Positions 1 to 10,340 of a DNA stretch of 64,000 nt are shown here, one piece after another. Both the position numbers and the translations under genes were made by a program. Under the pieces are notes generated by a model that saw nothing but the letters and a program-made list of their open reading frames with translations, did not search any database and had not been told where the DNA came from. How positions within the stretch are numbered: position 1 is the stretch's first letter; every line of letters starts with the position of its first letter. This stretch comes from Winogradskyella litoriviva (GTDB lineage: Bacteria > Bacteroidota > Bacteroidia > Flavobacteriales > Flavobacteriaceae). The stretch is taken from the NCBI RefSeq assembly GCF_013249065.1, contig NZ_JABRWQ010000004.1, positions 310,001 to 374,000 on the forward strand, in the 5' to 3' direction.

Positions 1-1732
1 CGATATCAGCAAACTTATCTGCTAATTGCTGTGCTTTTGCAAACGTACTATCGTTATCTACTTCTTTACCGTACACTCCACTTATTAATTTAGTATCAGC
101 TTTATGTCTTCCGAAATGAACTTCTAAAGCATCAGATATTTCACCTAATGTTGCAAAATTTTCCGCAGCTTCAACCGCTAATTCCAATAAATTACCTTCA
201 CCACCTCCTGCACAATCTTCTAAAGCTTTTAAGTTAGCTGCTACAACCTCAGAATTACGCTCAGCTTTCATTTTGTTTAAACGTTCTATTTGAGAATTTC
301 TAACCACGGTATTATCAACCTCTAAAATTTCAATATTAGATTCTTCCGTAGTTTTAAACTTGTTTACACCAACTAAAATATCTTGACCAGAATCTAAACG
401 CGCTTGTTTACGAGCAGACGCCTCTTCAATTCGTAATTTAGGAACACCAGTTTCAATAGCTTTTGCCATGCCACCAAGTTCTTCTACTTCTTCAATTAGT
501 TTCCAAGCTTTCTTTGCTATTTCTTGAGTTAAGTATTCTACATAGTAAGAACCAGCCCATGGATCCACAGATTTTGTCATCTGCGTTTCATCTTGAATAA
601 ATATTTGTGTATTACGTGCAATTCTGGCAGAGAAATCTGTAGGTAAAGCAATTGCTTCATCTAAAGCATTGGTGTGCAATGATTGCGTACCACCTAACGT
701 TGCAGCCATAGCCTCAATACAGGTACGCGCTACGTTATTAAATGGATCTTGCTCACTTAAACTCCAACCAGATGTTTGGCTATGCGTACGCAATGCCATT
801 GATTTTGGGTTCTTTGGATTGAATGATTTTATGATTTTTGCCCAAAGCATACGTGCTGCACGCATTTTGGCAATTTCCATAAAGTGGTTCATTCCTACAG
901 CCCAGAAAAATGATAGTCTTGGTGCAAATTCATCAATTTTTAAACCAGATTTTAAACCAGTTCTAATGTATTCCATACCATCAGCTAAGGTATAAGCTAA
1001 TTCAATATCAGCGGTTGCACCAGCTTCTTGCATATGGTATCCACTAATAGAAATAGAATTAAACTTCGGCATATTTTTAGTGGTATAATCAAAAATATCA
1101 CCAATAATTCTCATAGATGGTAATGGTGGATAGATATACGTGTTACGCACCATAAATTCCTTAAGAATATCATTTTGAATTGTACCAGAAAGTTTATCTA
1201 AAGCAACGCCTTGTTTTTTTGCTGCGGCTATATAAAAGGCCATAATTGGTAATACGGCACCATTCATTGTCATAGACACTGACATTTTATCTAGTGGAAT
1301 TTGATCGAACAAAATTTCCATATCTAAAATAGAATCTATGGCTACACCAGCTTTACCAACATCACCAGTAACACGAGGGTGATCAGAATCATAACCTCTA
1401 TGTGTAGCTAAATCGAATGCTACAGAAAGCCCTTTTTGTCCAGCAGCTAAGTTTCTTCTGTAAAATGCATTAGACTCTTCTGCAGTTGAAAAACCAGCAT
1501 ATTGTCTAATAGTCCAAGGTCGCATTGCATACATAGCACTGTATGGTCCTCTTAAAAATGGAGGTACACCAGCTGAAAAACTTAAGTGTTCTGCAGTAGC
1601 AATATCATCTTTTGAAAAATGTTTTTTAACAGGAATGCCTTCAGGCGTATTCCAAACGTCTTTGTTATTTTTGGGTTCAACTGTTTGCTTTACAGTTGAA
1701 TTTAATTTTATATCTGAAAAATCGGGTTGCAT
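1..1732 (-). CDS. Methylmalonyl-CoA mutase large subunit, 3' end cut by window edge
   Basis: This is the catalytic subunit of adenosylcobalamin-dependent methylmalonyl-CoA mutase, which interconverts succinyl-CoA and (R)-methylmalonyl-CoA in the cytoplasm. The frame is open from an ATG at 1732 to the left edge, giving 577 codons with no stop. The family signature [19 protein letters not shown] lies near residues 228-246, and the TIM-barrel opening [18 protein letters not shown] near residue 70 is typical. Family members are about 700 residues long, so the missing C-terminus should be the cobalamin-binding domain with DxHxxG. The start is 5 bp after the stop of the small subunit, so the two are co-transcribed and form the usual heterodimer. 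I am very sure of the family. Confidence 0.96.
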   Translation of the reverse strand, partial: MQPDFSDIKLNSTVKQTVEPKNNKDVWNTPEGIPVKKHFSKDDIATAEHLSFSAGVPPFLRGPYSAMYAMRPWTIRQYAGFSTAEESNAFYRRNLAAGQKGLSVAFDLATHRGYDSDHPRVTGDVGKAGVAIDSILDMEILFDQIPLDKMSVSMTMNGAVLPIMAFYIAAAKKQGVALDKLSGTIQNDILKEFMVRNTYIYPPLPSMRIIGDIFDYTTKNMPKFNSISISGYHMQEAGATADIELAYTLADGMEYIRTGLKSGLKIDEFAPRLSFFWAVGMNHFMEIAKMRAARMLWAKIIKSFNPKNPKSMALRTHSQTSGWSLSEQDPFNNVARTCIEAMAATLGGTQSLHTNALDEAIALPTDFSARIARNTQIFIQDETQMTKSVDPWAGSYYVEYLTQEIAKKAWKLIEEVEELGGMAKAIETGVPKLRIEEASARKQARLDSGQDILVGVNKFKTTEESNIEILEVDNTVVRNSQIERLNKMKAERNSEVVAANLKALEDCAGGGEGNLLELAVEAAENFATLGEISDALEVHFGRHKADTKLISGVYGKEVDNDSTFAKAQQLADKFADI

Positions 1733-1737
1733 ACGTC

Positions 1738-3528
1738 TTAAGATTTAATGGTTTGTTGAACTTTACTTTGAATGCTAGAGATTGTTGCAATAACATCTGA
1801 TCTCATATTAACACATCCATCTAATCCAGCTTCGGTTAATTCGTCCATATTTGTTGGTGCACCAGCAATTAGTAAAACTTTAGTGCTATTTAAAGCTCTG
1901 AAGGTTTTAATAAATGTCAATGCTGTTTCGTTGTAATCATCATCTGAGCTACACATTACAACAACGTCTGACTCTGATTTTGCACTTAACTCTGCGGCTT
2001 TTTCAGCACTTTCAAAACTTTTTTCTTGCAGTACGTTATAACCACTAACACCTATAAAATCATAAGCAAAAGCGGCTCTGGCTTTACGCATGGTTAAGTT
2101 ACCATAACTAGCCAATTCAACTATTGGACGTTTGTTAGTAGTTGAAACAAACTCCTCTGTTTTTCTTCTAATCGCTTCAATTTCTAAAGATGCTCTTCTA
2201 GGTGTTAACACTTTAGGATTTGTTGATTCGCCTTTAGAAAGTAAACTCGCCTCTACAGTTTCCATTAGGTTAGGATATTTATTAATACCCACCATAGGTG
2301 TTCTACGTTGACTGATTAGTTTTAGTTTCTGTAAACGAATTTCTGCAATTTGTTGTTGAATGGTTTCGTTTTCAAATGCTTTATAAAATCCGCCTTTAGC
2401 TTCAATAGATTTAAATAGCTCTAATGCTTTTTCGGCAATTTTAGAACTCACTTCTTCTATGTAATAAGAACCATCAACTGGATTTGAGACCTTTCCAAAA
2501 TAAGATTCTTCTTTTAGAATGGTGGTAATATTACCTGCTATTCTATTAGAAAAATCCGAAGCACTTTTAAACTCTTTATCATAAGGATCTATTAAAACAC
2601 CATCTACATTACCCAAAATAGCTGACATTGCTTCTGTGGTACAACGTAACAAATTGGTTTCGGCATCTGTAATCGATTTGCTCCAGATAGATGTTTTAGC
2701 CGTTATAGTCTTGTTATAATCTGTAATACCATATTTGGCAATAACTTCAGCTAAGAGACTATTAAAGGCTCTAAACTTCCCTATTTCAACAAAATATTCT
2801 AATCCTATAGCTAAAAGAAAGTTTAAGTTGTTAAATATCTCTTGAACTGCAACACCTTTTTCTTTTAGTTTTTCCGTTAAGAATACCAATGAATTTAATG
2901 TATATGCAATTTCTTGTACTTGGTTAGCACCAGAATCTAAATATTCAGTTCCTGAAATAGTTAGTACTTTGAACTTAGGAAAATCTTTAGTTAGTTTAAT
3001 TACTTCTATAATCAACTCAACTTGGTTGTCATCAAAAGTCCCTGTTGTTACATAGTTTGAAATAACACTTGTATTAAGGTACCCTTTTAGATCCTTACCT
3101 TGTGCAAAAGCCACCAAGTCTTTAGTGAAATCAATGGTATTATTGTAAATATCAAAAGCAACCGTAATTTGGTTTAAATCAATATCTTTTAAAAGTTCTG
3201 CAACAGGAACTGTATCTAATAATTGAAAAATTAATCCTGAAATACCTTCTTCAATGGCTTTTTTAGCCAAATCATTGCCTGTTTCTGCACAACACACTGG
3301 TACTTTACGGTAATTCACTAATGTTTGAGAATTTTCACCTGTATTTTTAAGTTGTGTAATCTTGCTTTCACTATTGTAACATGGCTGAATATTGATGCCA
3401 TTTAGGTTTTTCCAAACCAATTTTTTATTAAAATCAGCACCTTTTAAATCGGCTGTCACTCTTTCCATCCACTGTTCTGTTGAAACAGGTGGAAATTCAG
3501 AAAATAGTGGTTTGTTTTTGTTATTCAT
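1738..3528 (-). CDS. Methylmalonyl-CoA mutase small subunit
   Basis: This 596-residue protein is the non-catalytic small subunit of heterodimeric methylmalonyl-CoA mutase. It has the same overall barrel plus C-terminal flavodoxin-like domain as the large subunit. The C-terminal part (after about residue 460) shows no DxHxxG cobalamin-ligand motif, as expected for a small subunit that does not bind B12. It matches the large subunit in local motifs such as DGSYYIEE near residue 354. It lies 31 bp after the CoA-transferase-like gene and 5 bp before the large subunit, in one operon for succinyl-CoA/propionyl-CoA interconversion. Confidence 0.94.
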   Translation of the reverse strand: MNNKNKPLFSEFPPVSTEQWMERVTADLKGADFNKKLVWKNLNGINIQPCYNSESKITQLKNTGENSQTLVNYRKVPVCCAETGNDLAKKAIEEGISGLIFQLLDTVPVAELLKDIDLNQITVAFDIYNNTIDFTKDLVAFAQGKDLKGYLNTSVISNYVTTGTFDDNQVELIIEVIKLTKDFPKFKVLTISGTEYLDSGANQVQEIAYTLNSLVFLTEKLKEKGVAVQEIFNNLNFLLAIGLEYFVEIGKFRAFNSLLAEVIAKYGITDYNKTITAKTSIWSKSITDAETNLLRCTTEAMSAILGNVDGVLIDPYDKEFKSASDFSNRIAGNITTILKEESYFGKVSNPVDGSYYIEEVSSKIAEKALELFKSIEAKGGFYKAFENETIQQQIAEIRLQKLKLISQRRTPMVGINKYPNLMETVEASLLSKGESTNPKVLTPRRASLEIEAIRRKTEEFVSTTNKRPIVELASYGNLTMRKARAAFAYDFIGVSGYNVLQEKSFESAEKAAELSAKSESDVVVMCSSDDDYNETALTFIKTFRALNSTKVLLIAGAPTNMDELTEAGLDGCVNMRSDVIATISSIQSKVQQTIKS

Positions 3529-3559
3529 AATAATTACTATTATTCAAATTTATATTACA

Positions 3560-4840
3560 TTAAAAACTACTTCCAAATCTTTCAAAAATAGCTTTATCTA
3601 ATTCTTCTCTACTATCTGGATGTGCAATATCTCTTAATGACTCTGCACGTTCTCTTAAACTTTTACCAAATAATTCTGCAATACCATATTCTGTAGCTAC
3701 ATATCTGGCATGTGCTCTAGTGGTTACAACACCTGCTCCAGGTTTTAACGAAGGTACAATTTTTGAAACACCTTTTAAAGTTCTAGATGTAATGGCAATA
3801 ATTGGTTTACCGCCTTTAGATAAAGCAGCACCACGCATAAAGTCCATTTGACCACCAACACCAGAAAACATTCGAGTACCAATAGAATCCGCACAAACTT
3901 GTCCGGTAAAATCTATTTCTATTGCTGAGTTAATTGCTGTTACTTTAGGGTTTTGACGAATTATAGATGTGTCATTTACATAGGCAATATCGTTCATTTC
4001 AATTTCTGGATTATCATCCATAAAATCATATAAACGACGTGTACCCATCGCAAAACCAGAAATTATTTTATGAGGATTTACTTTTTTATGTGCACCATTT
4101 ACAATGCCTTTTTCTACTAGATCTACGATACCTTCGGAAAACATTTCTGTATGAACACCTAAGTTCTTATGATTTGTTAAATATGTTAATACGGCATTAG
4201 GAATACCACCAATTCCCATTTGAAGCGTTGCGCCATCTTCTATAATACCAGCGATATTTTTTCCAATAGCTTGTTCCTCTTTTGATGGCGGTACAAATTT
4301 CATTTCATATATCTCTTCATCCACTAAAACGCAGGCATCAAATTTATTTAGATGAACTAAGGCATCTCCAAACGTACGAGGCATTTTTGGATTAATTTGT
4401 GCTATGATTTTTTTGCCTTTTTCGATTCCGGCAATTATAATATCAACAGACACACCTAAAGAACAAAAACCATGCTTATCTGGAGGTGATACGTTTACTA
4501 AAACCACATCTACATCCATATAACCTTCTCGGAATAAACTTGGGATATCACTTAAGAAAATTGGAATATAATCTACAGTATTACCTACCATTTTTCTAAC
4601 ATTTCCGCCTATAAAAAATGCTTTAGTATGAAAGCTATCTTTTAAATCTGGATTTGTATAACCACTTTCACCTTCGGTATGTAAATGTACTATTTCAACA
4701 TTTTTTAATTCAGGTGCTCTACCTACCATAGCTTTTATTAAAGTTTGTGGTGTGGCAGAACCGCCTTGAATTAATACACGATCTCCAGATTCTATTAGTT
4801 TAACAGCTTCATTTGCTGTCATTATATTTGGTATTTTCAT
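3560..4840 (-). CDS. Acetyl-CoA hydrolase/CoA-transferase family protein, probably a propionate/acetate/succinate CoA-transferase
   Basis: This 426-residue protein belongs to the family that includes 4-hydroxybutyrate CoA-transferase and succinate CoA-transferases. Visible motifs are GDRVLIQGGSATP near residue 19, MGIGGIPNAVL near 208, HTEMFSEG near 230 (Glu232 is a candidate for the acyl-enzyme glutamate) and the C-terminal TEYGIAELFGKSLRERA. Its place between the methylmalonyl-CoA decarboxylase and mutase genes suggests that it moves CoA between propionyl-CoA (or acetyl-CoA) and succinate, closing the cycle. That substrate choice is inferred from context; hydrolase activity or a 4-hydroxybutyrate substrate cannot be excluded. 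It starts 46 bp after the decarboxylase beta subunit. Confidence 0.85.
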   Translation of the reverse strand: MKIPNIMTANEAVKLIESGDRVLIQGGSATPQTLIKAMVGRAPELKNVEIVHLHTEGESGYTNPDLKDSFHTKAFFIGGNVRKMVGNTVDYIPIFLSDIPSLFREGYMDVDVVLVNVSPPDKHGFCSLGVSVDIIIAGIEKGKKIIAQINPKMPRTFGDALVHLNKFDACVLVDEEIYEMKFVPPSKEEQAIGKNIAGIIEDGATLQMGIGGIPNAVLTYLTNHKNLGVHTEMFSEGIVDLVEKGIVNGAHKKVNPHKIISGFAMGTRRLYDFMDDNPEIEMNDIAYVNDTSIIRQNPKVTAINSAIEIDFTGQVCADSIGTRMFSGVGGQMDFMRGAALSKGGKPIIAITSRTLKGVSKIVPSLKPGAGVVTTRAHARYVATEYGIAELFGKSLRERAESLRDIAHPDSREELDKAIFERFGSSF

Positions 4841-4886
4841 AATGTAAAATTTAGTATTTTGTTTATTCTTAATGATATTTAAAACA

Positions 4887-6206
4887 TTAACCTAAAAAAC
4901 TTAAAATAATACCTGCAGCAATTGCAGAGCCAATAACACCAGAAACATTTGGTGCCATAGCATGCATTAATAAGAAGTTTGATGGGTCTGATTTTAAACC
5001 TTCATGGTGCACTACTCTAGCACTATCTGGTACGGCTGATACTCCTGCTGCACCAATTAATGGATTTATTTTATTATCGCCTTTTAAGAATAGATTCATG
5101 AATTTAGCAAATAATAAACCTCCACAAGTTGCAATAACAAATGAGATAGCACCAAGTCCAAAGATTAACATAGAATCTTTGGTAATAAAAATATCGGCTT
5201 GTGTAGACGCTCCCACTGTTACCCCTAATAAAATAGTAACTATATCAATTAATTTTGTTCTAGCTGTATCTGCTAAACGTTCTGTTCTACCAGATTCTTT
5301 TAATAAATTACCAAAGAATAACATTCCTAATAATGGTAATGCACTTGGTGATATAAACAAGGTTAAGATAAGCGCAACCACAGGGAAAATCATTTTTTCT
5401 TTTTGCGTTACCGCTCTAGGTGGCTTCATTTTTATCTTTCTATCCTTTTTAGAAATCAATAAACGCATAAGTGGTGGTTGAATAACTGGTACCAATGCCA
5501 TGTAAGAATAAGCAGCAATAGCAATAGGGCCAATTAAATTTTTAACTGTTGTGCCATCTGGTAATATGTTAATTCCGTTAGCTAATTTAGAGGATAAGAA
5601 TATGGCTGTTGGTCCATCTGCTCCACCAATAATCCCAATAGCTCCAGCCTCTTGAAGGTTAAATCCTAAGTATAAAGCTCCTAAAAAGGTAGCAAATACA
5701 CCAATTTGCGCTGCTCCACCTAAAAGCATTAATTTAGGATTAGCAATAAGAGATGAAAAATCAGTCATGGCACCAATTCCTAAGAAAATAAGCGGTGGAT
5801 ACACCCCTTTTACCACTCCAAAATAGAGGTAATTTAAAACAGAACCCGTTTCATAAATACCTGTTTGGTTACCAGCTACAAAAGGAATATTTCCTAGTAT
5901 AACACCTGTACCTATTGGGATTAGTAATAAGGGTTCGTAATCGTATTTTATCCCTAAATAGATAAAAACGATACCTATAAATATCATAATTATATTACCT
6001 GAACTTGTATTTGCAAATCCGGTATAACTGTAAAACGATTTTATGCCTTCTACGGCTTCATCGATAATACTATCGCCTTCTGTAATATCAACTTGTTCCG
6101 CAATTACAGTAGAATTACTAGACGTTGTATTTGCGCCTAAGCCAAGTACTGGTCTGATAAAAACAAGCAATGAGATCGCACTAAATATTATAATTAGTTT
6201 CTTCAT
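4887..6206 (-). CDS. mmdB: Na+-translocating methylmalonyl-CoA decarboxylase beta subunit (OadB/MmdB family)
   Basis: This polytopic membrane protein of 439 residues is the sodium-channel and carboxybiotin-decarboxylating subunit of the sodium-pumping decarboxylases. The family signature GGADGPTAIF lies near residues 194-203; its aspartate is the conserved Na+-site residue in the OadB family. The second family motif INPLIGAAGVSAVPDSARVV lies near residues 381-400. The N-terminus carries a signal-like hydrophobic stretch and an acidic, Asn/Ser-rich linker of about 45 residues before the first core helix. The family name covers oxaloacetate, malonate and glutaconyl-CoA decarboxylases too; methylmalonyl-CoA is chosen because epimerase and mutase lie in the same operon. 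Confidence 0.93.
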   Translation of the reverse strand: MKKLIIIFSAISLLVFIRPVLGLGANTTSSNSTVIAEQVDITEGDSIIDEAVEGIKSFYSYTGFANTSSGNIIMIFIGIVFIYLGIKYDYEPLLLIPIGTGVILGNIPFVAGNQTGIYETGSVLNYLYFGVVKGVYPPLIFLGIGAMTDFSSLIANPKLMLLGGAAQIGVFATFLGALYLGFNLQEAGAIGIIGGADGPTAIFLSSKLANGINILPDGTTVKNLIGPIAIAAYSYMALVPVIQPPLMRLLISKKDRKIKMKPPRAVTQKEKMIFPVVALILTLFISPSALPLLGMLFFGNLLKESGRTERLADTARTKLIDIVTILLGVTVGASTQADIFITKDSMLIFGLGAISFVIATCGGLLFAKFMNLFLKGDNKINPLIGAAGVSAVPDSARVVHHEGLKSDPSNFLLMHAMAPNVSGVIGSAIAAGIILSFLG

Positions 6207-6265
6207 TTTTAATTTAAAATAATGATTAGTTTTCTTTATTGAATAAGCTTAAATTGAATACAATT

Positions 6266-6685
6266 TTATTCTAATTCTATTAATAAAGCATCTTGTAACA
6301 CTTGCTCACCTACTTGAACCTTTATAGAAGTAACAACTCCAGATTTTTCAGCAATAATATTGTTCTCCATTTTCATGGCTTCTAACACTAATAGTAAATC
6401 GTTTTCTTTAATAGTATCTCCTACTTTTACATTAAGCGAAAGAATAGTACCTGGAATTGGTGCTACAATTTTTGTTTTTGTCGATTTTGGGTCTACTTTT
6501 AAAGGTACAGCTGGTTGTTTTGAAGCTGCACGTACTAAGGTTGGTGTTTTGGTCTTTTTAACGTCTGCTTTTAGGATAACGTCATAGGTTGTTCCATTAA
6601 CTTCTAAATTAATCACATTGTCTTCGTGTGATTTTATATTAACCGTATATCCGTTTTCGTTAACTTTGAATTTATAACTTTTCAT
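6266..6685 (-). CDS. mmdC: Biotin carboxyl carrier subunit (gamma) of methylmalonyl-CoA decarboxylase
   Basis: This 139-residue protein carries the biotin that shuttles CO2 from the carboxyltransferase to the membrane subunit. The C-terminal half is a lipoyl/biotinyl domain with the biotinylation motif EAMKMEN, Lys105 being the acceptor. A Lys/Pro/Thr-rich hinge (about residues 43-72) separates it from a small N-terminal beta domain that is common in Bacteroidota versions. It lies between the delta and beta subunit genes, 59 bp before the beta start. A biotin carrier for a carboxylase would be the alternative, but no biotin carboxylase gene is nearby. Confidence 0.92.
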   Translation of the reverse strand: MKSYKFKVNENGYTVNIKSHEDNVINLEVNGTTYDVILKADVKKTKTPTLVRAASKQPAVPLKVDPKSTKTKIVAPIPGTILSLNVKVGDTIKENDLLLVLEAMKMENNIIAEKSGVVTSIKVQVGEQVLQDALLIELE

Positions 6686-6777
6686 GTGTTATTATTTATT
6701 TTGTTTTTATGATTATATGCTGTTCTACTTTAATTTTTTCTTTAATATCTGAAATCTAGAACAAGCTTATATCATAT

Positions 6778-7137
6778 TTATAATCTGTTTTGAACTCCAT
6801 ATATCTTAGAACTCCAAGGCGAATATGATTTTTTAACTTCTTTTATCGTTAAGATTCCACTTTCAATATCATGTTGTTCACTTAAATACATATGTATAGA
6901 AGCACCAATAACAGCTGAAAGTTCTCCCGTAAAATTACTGTCTCCTTTTACCTTAATTTCGCTAATCTTTTTGTCTTTTCCTTTTGTAATTATCTTATAC
7001 GCGTAAAGCATAACAGGTAATCCGAAGTTAAAAAATAAGGCTAGTATAACTAAAGCACTAAATACAATTAATAATCCGGTAATTAGTATAACGTATCCTT
7101 GACTTATTGGGTCAGTGTATAATAGTATCTGTGTCAT
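6778..7137 (-). CDS. OadG-like small membrane subunit (delta) of methylmalonyl-CoA decarboxylase
   Basis: This 119-residue protein has one hydrophobic membrane span (about residues 15-40) followed by a charged cytoplasmic tail, the layout of the OadG/MmdD subunits that hold the carboxyltransferase and membrane subunit together. The tail includes FTGELSAVIGASIHMYLSE, a stretch common in Bacteroidota OadG-like proteins. Its ATG shares one base with the TAA of the carboxyltransferase gene (TAATG), a sign of translational coupling. OadG proteins vary a lot in sequence, so the assignment rests on size, topology and position between the alpha and gamma genes. Confidence 0.85.
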   Translation of the reverse strand: MTQILLYTDPISQGYVILITGLLIVFSALVILALFFNFGLPVMLYAYKIITKGKDKKISEIKVKGDSNFTGELSAVIGASIHMYLSEQHDIESGILTIKEVKKSYSPWSSKIYGVQNRL

Positions 7138-8696
7138 TATAAAGGAATATTAGAGTGTTTTTTAGGTGGATTTAAATCCTTTTTATTTTGAAGTAACTGT
7201 AACGCTCTAATGATTCTGAAACGTGTGTTTCTTGGCTCAATTACATCATCAATAAATCCATATTTTGCAGCTTGGTATGGGTTTGCAAATCTTTCTGTAT
7301 ACTCATCTTCTTTCTTATCGATATATTCTTGTTTTTCTTCGGCATCTTCAATTTTTCTAATATTAGAACCTTCTAAAACTTCTACAGCACCTTTAGCACC
7401 CATTACAGCAATTTCTGCAGTTGGCCAAGCATAATTAACATCTCCTCGTAGTTGCTTACAACTCATTACATCGTGTGCTCCACCATAAGATTTACGCAGT
7501 GTAATAGTTACTTTTGGAACTGTTGCTTCTCCATAGGCAAATAATAATTTTGCACCATGCAATATAATTCCACCATATTCTTGTCCAGTGCCAGGTAAGA
7601 AACCAGGAACATCAACCAGTGTTACAATTGGAATATTAAACGCATCACAAAAACGAACAAATCTAGCCGCTTTTCTAGAGGCATCTATATCTAATACACC
7701 TGCATAGTATTTAGGCTGGTTAGCTACTATACCAACAGGACGTCCATTAAATCTTGCAAAACCTACACAAATATTTCTAGCATAGTTTCTGTGTACTTCT
7801 GTAAACTCACCGTTATCCGCAATAATTGAAATTACCTCAACAATATCATAAGGTTGGTTTGGATTTTCTGGAATAATATCATTTAATGCATCTTCCAATC
7901 TATCTATAGGATCGTTACAATCTAATATTGGTGCTTCTTCTAAATTATTAGAAGGCATGTAACTTAAAATTTTACGAATCAATAATAAGTTGGTTTCATC
8001 ATCTTTGGCTAAAAAGTGCGAAACACCAGAACGTGTAGAATGTATTTTAGCACCACCAAGTTGATCTGCAGTAACTACTTCGCCTGTTACCGATTTTACA
8101 ACTTTAGGTCCCGTTACAAACATATAACTTGTTTCCTCTGTCATTATAGTAAAATCCGTTAATGCTGGAGAATACACTGCACCACCTGCACAAGGTCCTA
8201 AAATTGACGAAATCTGAGGAATAACACCAGATGCCATAATATTACGTTGAAAAATCTCAGCGTATCCAGCTAATGATCTTACACCTTCTTGTATACGTGC
8301 TCCACCAGAATCATTTAAACCTATAACTGGAACACCAATTTTCATTGCCATATCCATTACCTTACAAATTTTTAAGGCATAAGTTTCAGATAAGGAACCT
8401 CCAAATACTGTAAAATCTTGAGCAAAAAGATAGACCACTCTACCATCAATTGTTCCATGACCAGTGACTACACCATCAGAGAGAAATATTTGTTTATCTA
8501 ATCCAAAAGACTTTGTTCTGTGTGTTACAAACATGTCGAATTCTTCGAAACTATCATCGTCTAAAAGAATATCAATACGCTCACGAGCGGTTAATTTACC
8601 TTTAGCATGTTGAGAATCAATACGTTTTTCTCCGCCTCCCAACTTTGCTTTAGCTCTTTTTTCTATGAGCTCATTAATTTTATCTTGATTTGCCAT
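7137..8696 (-). CDS. mmdA: Methylmalonyl-CoA decarboxylase alpha subunit (carboxyltransferase)
   Basis: This 519-residue enzyme is a biotin-dependent carboxyltransferase of the propionyl-CoA carboxylase beta/MmdA family with two crotonase-fold halves. It moves the carboxyl group of (S)-methylmalonyl-CoA to biotin. The first oxyanion-hole motif GGARIQEG lies at about residues 131-138, and the second-half motif [17 protein letters not shown] lies near residue 385. Sequence alone does not separate decarboxylase alpha from carboxylase beta subunits. The operon contains the OadB and OadG subunits and lacks a biotin carboxylase, so the Na+-pumping decarboxylase is the better reading. Confidence 0.93.
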   Translation of the reverse strand: MANQDKINELIEKRAKAKLGGGEKRIDSQHAKGKLTARERIDILLDDDSFEEFDMFVTHRTKSFGLDKQIFLSDGVVTGHGTIDGRVVYLFAQDFTVFGGSLSETYALKICKVMDMAMKIGVPVIGLNDSGGARIQEGVRSLAGYAEIFQRNIMASGVIPQISSILGPCAGGAVYSPALTDFTIMTEETSYMFVTGPKVVKSVTGEVVTADQLGGAKIHSTRSGVSHFLAKDDETNLLLIRKILSYMPSNNLEEAPILDCNDPIDRLEDALNDIIPENPNQPYDIVEVISIIADNGEFTEVHRNYARNICVGFARFNGRPVGIVANQPKYYAGVLDIDASRKAARFVRFCDAFNIPIVTLVDVPGFLPGTGQEYGGIILHGAKLLFAYGEATVPKVTITLRKSYGGAHDVMSCKQLRGDVNYAWPTAEIAVMGAKGAVEVLEGSNIRKIEDAEEKQEYIDKKEDEYTERFANPYQAAKYGFIDDVIEPRNTRFRIIRALQLLQNKKDLNPPKKHSNIPL

Positions 8697-8730
8697 AATT
8701 GTCTTTACTTATCTATAATATTATATCAAA

Positions 8731-9138
8731 TTATTCTGGTTTAGAACATAGTTCTGTAAGCACTCCTAGTGTAGATTTTGGATGTAAAAACCCTATTTCT
8801 AAGCCTTCTGCTCCTTTTCTAGACGTTTTATCAATTAATTTTACGCCACGTTCTTCTACTGTTTTTAATGCTTCGTCAGTGTTGTTAACAGCGAATGCTA
8901 TATGATGTATACCTTGTCCTTTTTTTGCAATAAATTTTCCAATTGGTCCATCTGGTGAAGTACTTTCTAATAATTCAATTTTTGTATTACCAACTAAAAA
9001 AAAGGCTGTCTTCACTTTTTGATCGACAACCTCTTCTATAGAATAGCATTTCATTCCTAATACCTGTTCATAGTATTTAATGGCTTCATCTAAATTTTCT
9101 ACTGCAATGCCTAAATGCTCTATATGCGAAATATTCAT
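8731..9138 (-). CDS. mce: Methylmalonyl-CoA epimerase
   Basis: This 135-residue vicinal-oxygen-chelate protein interconverts (R)- and (S)-methylmalonyl-CoA, linking the mutase to the decarboxylase. The opening IEHLGIAVENLDEAIKYYE is typical, with metal ligand candidates His8, His79 (in GIHHIAF) and Glu129 (in LTELC). It is the first gene of the minus-strand operon and ends 34 bp before the carboxyltransferase start. Length and motifs match the family closely. Confidence 0.94.
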   Translation of the reverse strand: MNISHIEHLGIAVENLDEAIKYYEQVLGMKCYSIEEVVDQKVKTAFFLVGNTKIELLESTSPDGPIGKFIAKKGQGIHHIAFAVNNTDEALKTVEERGVKLIDKTSRKGAEGLEIGFLHPKSTLGVLTELCSKPE

Positions 9139-9688
9139 AATTAAAATGTTTAATTTTTATACAAATTTAGTAGAGGTATGATTTGAATAATATGATAGAT
9201 GTCATATTATAGGCAATAAAAATTATTCATTTTCCTTTAAAAGAATGCTTCAATACACCAAGAGTCGCGTAGTTATTGGCCTACGGGTAATAGTGATAAT
9301 TACAAGTTTAAATTTATTAAAATTAGTACGAGATACGATTTATGATATCCCTATTTTAAGGGTTCTATTTTTGATAATAGTGTAAAATTATTGCGCGATT
9401 TTTTATAAAAATGAGATTTATGACCACAATTTTTAGTGTATATGAAGTTAAGACTATAAAATTAGTATGAAATTTATAACAATGGCTCTAAAACAGTACA
9501 TTACGAAAACGTTATCGTGTTTTTTGATGAAAAAAAATTAAAATATTTTATCAAAAATGAATTCAAAAAACAGCTAAATTTTAGGAAAAAAAAGAGTAAA
9601 ACATCTGGTTCGTTTCTAAAATTTGTTAACTAATCTTTTTTTTAATAGTAGTTATACTAATTTTTACAAACAATGGTTTTACTAAATT
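9139..9688. other. 550-bp non-coding gap between the methylmalonyl-CoA operon and the ergothioneine operon
   Basis: No convincing reading frame was found on either strand. The right part (about 9230-9688) is very AT-rich and lies downstream of the ergothioneine operon. The left 70 bp hold the candidate promoter and inverted repeat listed separately. A small RNA or a decayed gene cannot be excluded by eye. Confidence 0.5.
9162..9208 (-). promoter_or_regulatory. Candidate promoter and operator for the methylmalonyl-CoA operon
   Basis: On the minus strand TAAATTTG (9169-9162) fits the Bacteroidota -7 element TAnnTTTG and lies 23 bp upstream of the epimerase ATG. No TTG is present at the expected -33 spacing. 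An inverted repeat AATATGA-N6-TCATATT (9189-9208) covers that position, where a repressor or activator could bind. The regulator is unknown. Confidence 0.45.
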
Positions 9689-10300
9689 TTATTTCTTTCT
9701 GAGCTCAATTATTTTATGTTTTATTATAGGAATTCTAATAATGAAACCAATGCCAACGATTATAGCATAAATTAACCATGTTTTTTGTAATAGTACTACA
9801 TGGATTATACTTAGAAATACAATTAGATATGCAAAACTCTGAATTTTTTTCCAGTTTCTTTTTAATAGTTTCATTGATTTTCTATTCGATGTTAAAACCA
9901 AAGGAATAAGCATTAGAATAGCTATAAAACCCAAAACATAATTAACTTGTGTAAAGGTTTCTAAAAACCCCTCAATGATTACAAACAATATAAAGTGTAT
10001 AAAACTCCATACTGCAGTGACTATTCCCATGGCTTGACGTACAAATAAATTGTTTACACCAAAGAGTATAAAGAATGGCGTACATGTTAGCACTGCTGTC
10101 ATCCATCTAATGGCAAACTCTCCAGATATATGATATAGCATATCTGTTGAGGACCTATCTTGGTTGGCTACATTTTTTACCAAACTAACGTTTAAACCGT
10201 TAGAAAAATCAATGTGTATAAAATTTAAAAGTGGAATAATTGGAAGAATAGCTAATATTACAACTATCATCCAACCGTAGTTTTTCTTGAGGAATTTCAT
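9689..10300 (-). CDS. MsrQ/YedZ-like ferric-reductase-type heme membrane protein
   Basis: This 203-residue protein has about six hydrophobic spans and resembles MsrQ (YedZ), the heme b and flavin membrane partner that feeds electrons to the periplasmic methionine sulfoxide reductase MsrP. Candidate heme ligands His57 (LYHISGEFAIRW), His102 (SFIHF) and His167 (SIIHVV) sit in the expected helices. The stretch NRKSMKLLKRNWKKIQSFAY matches the conserved MsrQ loop that ends in a W-x(3-4)-H/S-x-aromatic-Y pattern. No msrP is in this window. It is the last gene of the ergothioneine-type operon, 40 bp after the racemase-like gene. The family is likely; the electron acceptor here is unknown. Confidence 0.7.
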   Translation of the reverse strand: MKFLKKNYGWMIVVILAILPIIPLLNFIHIDFSNGLNVSLVKNVANQDRSSTDMLYHISGEFAIRWMTAVLTCTPFFILFGVNNLFVRQAMGIVTAVWSFIHFILFVIIEGFLETFTQVNYVLGFIAILMLIPLVLTSNRKSMKLLKRNWKKIQSFAYLIVFLSIIHVVLLQKTWLIYAIIVGIGFIIRIPIIKHKIIELRKK

Positions 10301-10340
10301 TTCTATATTTTAAAACTAAATTACTATTTATTTAATTTAA

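Noticed and set aside
6266..8696. Propionyl-CoA carboxylase reading of MmdA plus biotin carrier
   Set aside because: No biotin carboxylase is present, and OadB and OadG-type membrane subunits sit in the same operon, which fits a decarboxylase.
9255..9300. Local likeness to an rRNA or tRNA fragment (CCTACGGGTAAT)
   Set aside because: The match is too short and no structured context surrounds it.
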